Below are positions 25,610 through 33,092 of a stretch of 40,086 bases of DNA, piece by piece. A program made the position numbers and the translations under genes. Source of the DNA: CAZXDS01 sp964639525 (GTDB lineage Bacteria > Bacteroidota > Ignavibacteria > Ignavibacteriales > Melioribacteraceae); the NCBI GenBank assembly GCA_964639525.1, contig CAZXDS010000003.1, positions 1 through 40,086 of the forward strand, in the 5' to 3' direction. Below the pieces are notes generated by a model. The model worked only from the letters and a program-made list of their open reading frames with translations. It was not told the DNA's origin and did no database searches. The number at the start of each line of letters is the position of its first letter. Position 1 is the stretch's first letter.

Positions 25610-26719
25610 ATGAAAACAGAAGAAATGATATTAAATATGGGACCTCAGCACCCTTCTACTCACGGCGTGCTAAGGCTTGAGGTAAAACTTGAAGGTGAAC
25701 TTGTTATTGATGTTACGCCTCACATCGGATATCTGCATCGTTGTTTTGAAAAACATTGCGAAAATCTATCTTATCCGCAAATAATACCTTATACCGACAG
25801 ACTTGATTATCTGGCTTCAATGTACAATAATTTCGGTTATGTAATTGCAGTTGAAAAGTTAATGGGTTTGGAAGTTCCCGAAAGAGTTCACTACATTCGT
25901 GTAATAATGGGAGAATTGCAGAGAATTGCTTCGCACCTTGTTGCACTTGGAACTTACGGTGTTGATATTGGTGCTTTTACACCGTTTCTATATTGTTTTA
26001 GGGACCGCGAAAAAATTCTCGACTTGTTTGAAATGACTTGCGGCGCAAGACTTTTATATAATTATATGTGGGTTGGCGGTGTTTCCCACGATATTCCTCC
26101 CGATTTTTTAAGATTGGCAAAAGATTTTATCGATTATTTTAAACCGAAAATTACCGAATTAAACAATCTGCTTTCATATAATAAAATATTTATCGAACGA
26201 ACTGCAAATGTTGGTATTTTGCCGCTCGATACTGCAATAAATTATGGAGCAACCGGACCGATTTTACGTGCAAGCGGCATTCCGTTTGACGTGCGAAAAG
26301 AAGAACCGTATGCTGTTTATGATAAAATTGATTTCGATATTCCTACCGGACACGGCGAAATGGGAACTACCGGCGATAGCTGGGACAGATATTTTGTTCG
26401 TGTGCAGGAAATGGAGCAAAGTTTAAGAATTATTGAACAGGCAATTGAGCAAATTCCGGATGGAGATGTTCACGAAGCAATTCCGCGTCGTGTAAAACCA
26501 CCGAAGGGAACTGTTTACACAAGAGTTGAAAATCCCAAAGGTGAACTTGGTTACTTTATTATCAGTGACGGAGGCAGTAATCCTTCGCGTGTTAAAGTTC
26601 GCCCGCCTTCTTTTGTAAACTTGGCATTAATGGGTCCTTTGTGTAAAGGGCATCTTATCGCCGATATTATTACAATACTTGGCAGTTTGGACATAGTTTT
26701 AGGAGAAATAGACAGATAA
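25610..26719 (+). CDS. nuoD: NADH-quinone oxidoreductase subunit D
   Basis: This is an intact 369-residue NuoD, forming the quinone site with NuoB. Diagnostic segments are GPQHPSTHGVLRLEVKLEGE, IGYLHRCFEKHCENLSYPQI, YTDRLDYL and the C-terminal GSLDIVLGEIDR. The usual glycine after HR is Cys here. It is displaced from nuoC by a secreted-protein gene and a duplicate of its own first 27 codons. Its ATG lacks a clear ribosome-binding site. The stop codon overlaps the nuoH start by one base. Confidence 0.97.
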   Translation: MKTEEMILNMGPQHPSTHGVLRLEVKLEGELVIDVTPHIGYLHRCFEKHCENLSYPQIIPYTDRLDYLASMYNNFGYVIAVEKLMGLEVPERVHYIRVIMGELQRIASHLVALGTYGVDIGAFTPFLYCFRDREKILDLFEMTCGARLLYNYMWVGGVSHDIPPDFLRLAKDFIDYFKPKITELNNLLSYNKIFIERTANVGILPLDTAINYGATGPILRASGIPFDVRKEEPYAVYDKIDFDIPTGHGEMGTTGDSWDRYFVRVQEMEQSLRIIEQAIEQIPDGDVHEAIPRRVKPPKGTVYTRVENPKGELGYFIISDGGSNPSRVKVRPPSFVNLALMGPLCKGHLIADIITILGSLDIVLGEIDR

Positions 26720-27789
26720 TGTACGAAATCTTTTTAAATTGGTTTGGTAACGAAACTTTGTCGATGTTTTTATCGGCTGCACTTCCCTTGTTTGTTGCAA
26801 TTGTTCCTTTTGCATTGTTTGCGGTTTTAATGGAAAGAAAAGTTTCGGCTCATATGCAGGACAGACTCGGACCGATGCGAGTAGGTTTTCACGGAGTTCT
26901 GCAAACCGTTGCCGACATAATTAAACTTATGCAGAAAGAAGATATTGTTGCTTCAAATAATGATAAAAGATGGTTTAATCTTGCACCGTATTTGGTATTT
27001 GTCGGAAGTTTTGCAGCTTTTGCAGTAATTCCGTTTTCAAGTAAATATATCGGATCACACGCAGAAGTCGGTTTGTTTTATATTTTATCTGTCAGCGGAA
27101 TTGTAGTTGCAGGAATTATGATGGGCGCGTGGTCATCAAATAATAAATATTCACTTCTCGGCGGAATGCGTTCGGTAGCACAAATTGTTAGTTACGAAAT
27201 TCCTACGGCACTTGTTGTTTTAACTATGGTTATGCTTACCGGAACTTTAAGTCTCGACAAAATGAGTCAACAACAAACGGCATATTTTTGGAACTGGAAT
27301 TTGTTCGGCGGTGCCGGACATGGTTTTGTACAGTTGCTTTTAATTCCTTTTATGGTTGTAGCATTTTTAATTTTATTTATTAGCACACTTGCCGAAGTAA
27401 ACAGAACACCGTTTGATATTGCAGAAGCCGAATCGGAATTGGTTTCGGGATTTCATACGGAATACACAGGAATGAAATTTGCGATGTTTTTCCTTGCCGA
27501 ATATGCCAATATGTTTGCAGTTTCGGCAATTATTACAGTTGTTTTTCTCGGTGGTTATCAATCACCATTCGGCTATTTAGGCAATTCGCTCGGAGTCCAT
27601 TGGTTAATACCAATTGAACAATTATTTTGGTTTGCATCAAAAGCATTATTTTTTGTATTTGTACAAATGTGGCTGCGCTGGACTTTGCCTCGTTTGAGAG
27701 TTGATCAATTAATGACTTTATGTTGGAAATATTTAATTCCTTACGCTATAGTTAATCTTGTAATAGTTGGAATTTTAACGCTGTTTTAA
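26719..27789 (+). CDS. nuoH: NADH-quinone oxidoreductase subunit H
   Basis: The 356-residue membrane subunit has about eight or nine helices and the NuoH hallmarks AVLMERKVSAHMQDRLGPMR near the N-terminus and EVNRTPFDIAEAESELVSGF in a central loop facing the quinone channel. It connects the peripheral arm to the membrane arm. The start overlaps nuoD by one base. Downstream, an inverted-repeat-bounded insertion separates it from nuoI. Confidence 0.97.
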   Translation: MYEIFLNWFGNETLSMFLSAALPLFVAIVPFALFAVLMERKVSAHMQDRLGPMRVGFHGVLQTVADIIKLMQKEDIVASNNDKRWFNLAPYLVFVGSFAAFAVIPFSSKYIGSHAEVGLFYILSVSGIVVAGIMMGAWSSNNKYSLLGGMRSVAQIVSYEIPTALVVLTMVMLTGTLSLDKMSQQQTAYFWNWNLFGGAGHGFVQLLLIPFMVVAFLILFISTLAEVNRTPFDIAEAESELVSGFHTEYTGMKFAMFFLAEYANMFAVSAIITVVFLGGYQSPFGYLGNSLGVHWLIPIEQLFWFASKALFFVFVQMWLRWTLPRLRVDQLMTLCWKYLIPYAIVNLVIVGILTLF

Positions 27790-27790
27790 A

Positions 27791-28271
27791 ATTAGAACTT
27801 AGAAATTAGTCCGCCACGGCGGATTGGAATTTAGGAATTTGAATTATGAAAGATTTAAAAGATAGAACTTTTAAATTTTCGTTAGATGTTATAGATTTAG
27901 TTGAATTATTGCCTATAACTAATGCGACAAGAGTTGTTTCATATCAATTAGTGAAATGTGGGACTTCTGTTGGAGCCAATTATCGTGCTGCAAAAAGAGC
28001 GAGAAGTGATAATGAGTTCATAGCAAAAATAAATATTGTACTTGAAGAAGCAGATGAATCTTTATTTTGGCTGCAAATTATTAAAGCCAAAAATTGGATA
28101 ACAAATTCACTATTAGAAAATTTGTTAATCGAATCAAATGAATTAACAGCAATTTTTGTTAGTACTTTAAAAACAATGAATAAGAAAAAATCAGGAGGAA
28201 CAAATTAGGTATTAGAATTCTAATTTCTGCCAAAGGGATTCTGTGAATAAAATCTAATTTCTAATTTCTAG
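27791..28271. mobile_element. Inverted-repeat-bounded insertion carrying a four-helix-bundle gene
   Basis: ATTAGAACTTAGAAATTAG (27791-27809) pairs with CTAATTTCTAATTTCTAG (28254-28271) at 16 of 18 positions. It starts right after the nuoH stop codon and ends at the base before the nuoI ATG. Inside are a CCGCC-AC-GGCGG hairpin (27811-27822), the gene 27846-28208 and the palindrome ATTAGAATTCTAAT (28211-28224). The layout recalls intervening sequences of 23S rRNA genes, where such proteins were first found. Confidence 0.6.
27846..28208 (+). CDS. Four-helix-bundle protein (S23/IVS-encoded family)
   Basis: The 120-residue protein belongs to the small family first described from intervening sequences in 23S rRNA genes. 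Typical features: the opening MKDLKDRTFKFSLDVIDLVE, the central SYQLVKCGTSVGANYRAAKRARS and KINIVLEEADESLFWLQII. Members form homopentamers of four-helix bundles; their function is unknown, and they are often found as solitary insertions bounded by repeats. AGGAA precedes the ATG. It lies between nuoH and nuoI inside an inverted-repeat frame and is not part of complex I. Confidence 0.9.
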   Translation: MKDLKDRTFKFSLDVIDLVELLPITNATRVVSYQLVKCGTSVGANYRAAKRARSDNEFIAKINIVLEEADESLFWLQIIKAKNWITNSLLENLLIESNELTAIFVSTLKTMNKKKSGGTN

Positions 28272-28859
28272 ATGAGACAATATTTTAAAGATACATGGGA
28301 AGGCATTTGGACAGTACTTGTCGGGATGAAAATTACTTGGGATCATTTATTTGTCCCTTCAGTAACAATTCAATATCCGGATGTAAAACCGCCTCTGCCT
28401 GAAAGAGAACGCAACAGACTTTATGTAAATATGGATGACTGCATCGGATGTTTACAATGTGAACGTGCATGTCCGGTTGATTGTATTGAAATTGAAACTG
28501 TTAAAGCTTTGCCCACAGAAGATTTGGGGAAAACTTCAAACGACAAAAAGAAAGCTCTTTGGGTAACAAATTTTACAATCGACTTTGCAAAATGCTGTTA
28601 TTGTCAATTGTGTGTTTTCCCTTGCCCGACTGAATGTATTAAAATGACTGATGTTTATGAGTTTTCTGAATACAGCAGAGAAAGCCTGATTTATAATTTT
28701 TCAACTTTAACTCAACCTGAAATTGAAGAGAAAAAAGCTAATTTTGAAAAATTTCAAGCTGAAAAAGAAGCTCAAAAATTAGCGGCAGCAAAGGCGAAAG
28801 CAGTTACAAAAGCAAAAGGGAAAAATAGTAGTAGTGAAGATGATAAAAGCAGCGAATAA
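28272..28859 (+). CDS. nuoI: NADH-quinone oxidoreductase subunit I
   Basis: The 195-residue protein carries two 4Fe-4S clusters: Cys57-Cys60-Cys63-Cys67 in CIGCLQCERACP and Cys108-Cys111-Cys114-Cys118 in CCYCQLCVFPCP, holding clusters N6a and N6b between the electron input and NuoB. A hydrophilic Lys/Ala-rich tail (about residues 155-195) exceeds the typical length. The ATG follows directly on the inverted repeat of the preceding insertion and has no visible ribosome-binding site, so the insertion may have replaced the original leader. Confidence 0.97.
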   Translation: MRQYFKDTWEGIWTVLVGMKITWDHLFVPSVTIQYPDVKPPLPERERNRLYVNMDDCIGCLQCERACPVDCIEIETVKALPTEDLGKTSNDKKKALWVTNFTIDFAKCCYCQLCVFPCPTECIKMTDVYEFSEYSRESLIYNFSTLTQPEIEEKKANFEKFQAEKEAQKLAAAKAKAVTKAKGKNSSSEDDKSSE

Positions 28860-28968
28860 TTTTTAGAATGAAGTATTTAATTAAAAACATGTGAAAATTT
28901 AAATGTTATTTATTGAATTTTTTAAATAAATAGACTAGTTTTTTTATAAACTTTACAAAGTAAGGACA

Positions 28969-29979
28969 ATGCTAAAAAGAATAATTTTACTCTTATTTGT
29001 TTCGACTTTAATTTCTTGCGAAACAATAAATCCACCTGTAGTCCATGGGGATGAATGGGAAAATATAACTTATAATTTAACCGGTGAAAAGATAATAACT
29101 TTTAAAATACATAGGACTGATTTGTATGCTTCGACTTATCACGCTATATATAGTTTGCATGATAAAAATTGGAAGGAAATAGCCACAATCGCAGCTGATT
29201 CTTTCTTAGATTTTGAATTCAGAAATGACACATTGTTTATTTTGACTGATCTTGGAAAGATTTATTATTTAGGTTCGAATGATTCCCTTATGGAGAGGTA
29301 TGATTTAAAATTACCTGGTACGCTTGTAATGCTTGTTTCAGGTCAAAGTTTTTATATTGGTAAAGAAACACCTTATTACTATGGTTTAACAAAAATCAGT
29401 GATACAGAAAACTTTGATTATCCGATGAACAACTTCCATACTTCTTATGATGTTAGCCAAATTATTCAGCACAAAAATATAATTTATATCGGCACAATAA
29501 ATACAAGTGGTTATTTTGTTGGGAAATTAGAGAACGATATACTGACAGCAATCGGTTTGAATGCAAATAATGGGTATTCAATAGGGGAATGTTATTCAAT
29601 GGCTTTTGCAGGTGATACATTACTCGTTGGTAGCGGTGGCGAAGTATTATCTTATGTGAATAATTATTGGTCATTGTATAAAGATAAAATTCCTACTATT
29701 GAAAGCACGATATTGAAAGATAAAGCCCTTGCACTTTTAGAATACAACGGTCAGACACTTGTTGGCACAAAACATAACGGCATTATTAAATATAACGCCG
29801 TAAAAGGTATATGGGAAAAATATTTTAATACCGGTTTACCTGCAAAATATAGCATAAATTACCTGAAGAAGAATAATAATTACATTTATTCAATATTAGG
29901 TTATTTTAATTTTACAGGAGCAAAACGAGAATCTCAATTTATATACAGGCTTGATACATCAAAACTAAATTTTAAATAA
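28969..29979 (+). CDS. Putative lipoprotein, propeller-like repeats, unknown function
   Basis: I do not recognise a family. The 336-residue protein starts with a lipoprotein signal peptide ending in TLISC (Cys17). The mature part contains repeated short motifs of the type DTLFILTDLGKIYYLG, DTLLVGSGGEVLSYV, GQTLVGTKHNGIIKYN, suggesting a WD/Kelch-like beta propeller. AAGGA lies before the ATG. It sits between nuoI and nuoJ, 20 bp before a secreted T9SS protein gene, and the two probably form one imported unit; neither is a complex I subunit. Confidence 0.75.
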   Translation: MLKRIILLLFVSTLISCETINPPVVHGDEWENITYNLTGEKIITFKIHRTDLYASTYHAIYSLHDKNWKEIATIAADSFLDFEFRNDTLFILTDLGKIYYLGSNDSLMERYDLKLPGTLVMLVSGQSFYIGKETPYYYGLTKISDTENFDYPMNNFHTSYDVSQIIQHKNIIYIGTINTSGYFVGKLENDILTAIGLNANNGYSIGECYSMAFAGDTLLVGSGGEVLSYVNNYWSLYKDKIPTIESTILKDKALALLEYNGQTLVGTKHNGIIKYNAVKGIWEKYFNTGLPAKYSINYLKKNNNYIYSILGYFNFTGAKRESQFIYRLDTSKLNFK

Positions 29980-29999
29980 TTACAAGAAGAATATATATT

Positions 30000-32207
30000 A
30001 TGAAAAGATTGCTTAACTTATTTATTATTCTTTTTTTTACAGGTTGCTTTATTTTTACGATTCAAAATAATTTAAAAGCCACTCCAAATAGAACTAATAA
30101 AGCTACTCAAAATAGAACTGACGCGTTAGTTGAAACTGGATTACCAGCTAACTTTGAATGGCGAGATGAATATTATACAGTTTATTGGGATTTTTATAAC
30201 AATGGTCCAACTTCAGTAACTTCACCATATTGTTCTGACGCAATAGGAGAATTGTTATATACGAAGGATTACGAACCTGAAGATGGGTGGGTACTTGTTA
30301 CTGGAAACTTTGGCTCTAGTCAAGGTTATATAGCCAATCCATATTTTATCATGTACAACAAGTATGAAGGATTACTTCGCGTTTTTGTATTGATAAATTC
30401 ACCGGAAAATTATTCAAATGCTTCAATGAAACTTTCTTTTGGTAATGATTCCAAAACAGCATTACTTACACATGCTTCTAACAGAGCTTGGGCAGTAGAT
30501 AATTTTAAGCAAGATAATATAATACTGGCAACTTTTGATATGTTTAATCATGAATGGTTGTATGCTGATTTCGCTATGGCCTACGACCCAAATACTAATG
30601 TTAAAACTGATTCTCGGCTGAAATTTAAATTGTTTGGAGTAACACTTACAGACCTTACAATAAACGGGACAATTAATTTAACACAAGAACTTCCTAAATC
30701 TTCAATGAATTCGGGAAATCTTTCAACTTTTGACCAAATAACAGTAACCGGCAAAAAAATTGCAGGTTATTATAGTACTTTTAATGGTTATAAATCACAG
30801 TTAATTAAACAGACAAACAAAGAAAATGATAGTAAATTAAAAACTGCATTAAATAGTTTATCTAATAGTTGGATTGTAAAAGATTTGCCTTTTATTGGTG
30901 CAGCAGTTGGTTTAGTTGATTTTTTTGTTGGCGGTGGAAGAAGTACAGCAACTGCATCACCGGTACCAATGGTGTTTAATGGTGATATGAACTTAGAAGG
31001 TACTTTAACAACTTATGATCGAATAACTCAGTTTACCATGCAAACTCCTGGTACTGATCACGGTAATATAACAGCGAATATACCTTATTACGATAAGCCT
31101 TTAGGAATATTTAACCTTACTGAATCACCAGTTTTACAATGGCATGACTATTATCAATACTTAGAAAATGGAATAAGTATGGAATGGACTTCCTATAAAG
31201 TAAAAAATGATATACATTATATAATCAATCCTAATGCCAATTTATCCTTACATAGTTTAGACGTTGCACTTGTTTTTAGATTACCAGAGAATTTCCCTTC
31301 TTCGGATTATAGGAATCCCCCTATAACGAATTGGTTAAATCAAGGAATTTATGAAATTGAAAATAGTGAAAAAAGTAATCATTATGTTTTACGTACAAAA
31401 TATATACCTTACAATTTATTGAAAAACACTGTTATTAATGCTCCTTATGGTACTGATATAACTATTAAAGTTAAAGCTGTACTAAAGAGAAACGATGCCC
31501 CATCAGGTACTCAAAATATACTATATGTTGCAGATTATGATGGACCTACATGGGAGGAAGTTACAACAGGGTCTGACCCATTTCCTTGGACTTCTGATCA
31601 ACAAGTCCCTTCAAAACCAAGAAATCTCACGTGTAGTTTCAGCTCATCAAATCATCCTGTATTACATTGGGACCTTGGAGTTGGCATTGAAAAATACGAA
31701 ATTTGGAAAAATGATGGAGTTAGTAGTACTTGGTCTAAATTTGCAGAAGTAGGTCCATCAGTTTACCAGTATGAAGATATTACAGAAACATTGTATAATC
31801 CACATTCGGGTAATAAAATATATAAATATTATAAAATCAGAGCCATTGATTATGCTACTAATCCGTCTGTTTATTCTGATAAAGTAAGTGTAGCCTTAAA
31901 CGGAATGTCAATTTTAAATAAGAATGGATATTTAAGCGATGATTTTGATTATGCTCTTTTTGATAACTATCCAAATCCGTTTAATCCAACAACACAAATA
32001 AACTATCAGATGCCTAAAAATGGATTTGTAAGTTTAGTAGTTTATAACACACTTGGTCAAAAAGTTGCCACTTTAGTAAATGAGATGCAGGAAAGTGGGG
32101 TTTATAAAGTCAATTTCAATGCTGAAAATTTACCGAGCGGTATTTATGTTTACAAAATACAAGCAGGTGAATTTTCTGAAGTTAAGAAAATGTTGTTACT
32201 TAAATAA
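30000..32207 (+). CDS. Secreted protein with FN3-like domain and T9SS sorting domain
   Basis: The 735-residue protein has a hydrophobic signal (MKRLLNLFIILFFTGCFIF) with a possible lipobox FTGC or a type I cleavage near LKA (residue 27), followed by an imperfect repeat TPNRTNKATQNRTD. The middle ~500 residues are beta-rich with no recognised family; about 540-640 resembles fibronectin type III (PSKPRNLTCSFSS, YKIRAIDYAT). The C-terminus is a type IX sorting domain (YPNPFNPTTQINYQMP, LPSGIYVYKIQAGEFSEVKK), nearly the same at DNA level as that of the protein ending at 25576. It should be exported and surface-attached. Located between nuoI and nuoJ. Confidence 0.82.
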   Translation: MKRLLNLFIILFFTGCFIFTIQNNLKATPNRTNKATQNRTDALVETGLPANFEWRDEYYTVYWDFYNNGPTSVTSPYCSDAIGELLYTKDYEPEDGWVLVTGNFGSSQGYIANPYFIMYNKYEGLLRVFVLINSPENYSNASMKLSFGNDSKTALLTHASNRAWAVDNFKQDNIILATFDMFNHEWLYADFAMAYDPNTNVKTDSRLKFKLFGVTLTDLTINGTINLTQELPKSSMNSGNLSTFDQITVTGKKIAGYYSTFNGYKSQLIKQTNKENDSKLKTALNSLSNSWIVKDLPFIGAAVGLVDFFVGGGRSTATASPVPMVFNGDMNLEGTLTTYDRITQFTMQTPGTDHGNITANIPYYDKPLGIFNLTESPVLQWHDYYQYLENGISMEWTSYKVKNDIHYIINPNANLSLHSLDVALVFRLPENFPSSDYRNPPITNWLNQGIYEIENSEKSNHYVLRTKYIPYNLLKNTVINAPYGTDITIKVKAVLKRNDAPSGTQNILYVADYDGPTWEEVTTGSDPFPWTSDQQVPSKPRNLTCSFSSSNHPVLHWDLGVGIEKYEIWKNDGVSSTWSKFAEVGPSVYQYEDITETLYNPHSGNKIYKYYKIRAIDYATNPSVYSDKVSVALNGMSILNKNGYLSDDFDYALFDNYPNPFNPTTQINYQMPKNGFVSLVVYNTLGQKVATLVNEMQESGVYKVNFNAENLPSGIYVYKIQAGEFSEVKKMLLLK

Positions 32208-32262
32208 TGAATATTCAACTAAAAATATTTTTTTAAATAATAGAAATTAAATAATTAAGTTT

Positions 32263-32760
32263 ATGAGTTTATTCGATATTATATTTTACTTATTTGCGGT
32301 TATCACTATTGTATCCGGCTTTTTAGTAGTTTCTACTAAAAATATTGTTCATTCCGCATTTTATTTATTGTTTACATTTTTCGGTGTTGCCGGTTTGTAC
32401 GCTTTGCTTGGTGCTGATTTTATTGCAGTTGTTCAGGTTATGGTTTACATCGGCGGTATTTTAATACTTATAATTTTTGGAGTAATGCTCACTAATAAAA
32501 TTACCGATGTTCCTATTAAAACCAAAACTTTACAAGTTATTCCGGCTGCAATTATTGTCGGATTATTTGCCGGTGCATTGGCTTCTATTATGGTTAGAAC
32601 TCAGTGGCATACCGAAGTTTCAAAAATTCCTAAAACCACAATGTACAGTTTAGGCGATCTATTATTAAATGAATACGTTCTTATTTTTGAATTACTTGGA
32701 ATTCTTCTGCTAATTGCACTAATTGGTGCAGCTTCAATTGCAAGAAGAGAACAAGAATAA
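32263..32760 (+). CDS. nuoJ: NADH-quinone oxidoreductase subunit J
   Basis: The 165-residue membrane subunit has five helices with the typical NuoJ pattern: STKNIVHSAFYLLFTFFGVA, the glycine-rich third helix QVMVYIGGILILIIFGVML and a last helix ELLGILLLIALIGA. It is separated from nuoI by 3.4 kb of unrelated secreted-protein genes and followed by nuoK after 15 bp. No ribosome-binding site is evident. Confidence 0.97.
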   Translation: MSLFDIIFYLFAVITIVSGFLVVSTKNIVHSAFYLLFTFFGVAGLYALLGADFIAVVQVMVYIGGILILIIFGVMLTNKITDVPIKTKTLQVIPAAIIVGLFAGALASIMVRTQWHTEVSKIPKTTMYSLGDLLLNEYVLIFELLGILLLIALIGAASIARREQE

Positions 32761-32775
32761 AATTAAGGTAAATAA

Positions 32776-33087
32776 ATGTTACACGTTGGGTTAGAACATT
32801 TTTTGTTTGTAAGCGCAATTCTATTTTCATTGGGATTGTATGGAATAATTACTCGTAAAAATGCAATTATGGTTTTGATGGGAATTGAACTTATGCTTAA
32901 TTCCGCTAATATAAACTTTGTAGCTTTTTCGAGATACGGAAATTATGGACTTAACGGACAATTAATTGCTTTATTTGTAATAATTCTTGCTGCTGCCGAA
33001 GCTGCTATAGCTCTCGCAATTGTATTGAATGTTTACAAAACATTTTCTCACATAAATATAGACGAAATTGATAATCTTAAAGAATAA
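32776..33087 (+). CDS. nuoK: NADH-quinone oxidoreductase subunit K
   Basis: The 103-residue subunit has three helices, of family length. NuoK hallmarks: FSLGLYGIITRKNAIMVLMGIELMLNSANI with the proton-channel glutamate in GIELML, and AAAEAAIALAIVL with the second membrane glutamate. AAGGT lies 10 bp before the ATG. The next gene, nuoL, begins 5 bp after its stop. Confidence 0.97.
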   Translation: MLHVGLEHFLFVSAILFSLGLYGIITRKNAIMVLMGIELMLNSANINFVAFSRYGNYGLNGQLIALFVIILAAAEAAIALAIVLNVYKTFSHINIDEIDNLKE

Positions 33088-33092
33088 GATTT

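Noticed and set aside
28868..28894. ATGAAGTATTTAATTAAAAA after nuoI resembling the start of the 1208-residue gene
   Set aside because: 19 of 21 bases match, but the DNA is very AT-rich and low in complexity, and the frame stops after eight codons; too short to claim a remnant.
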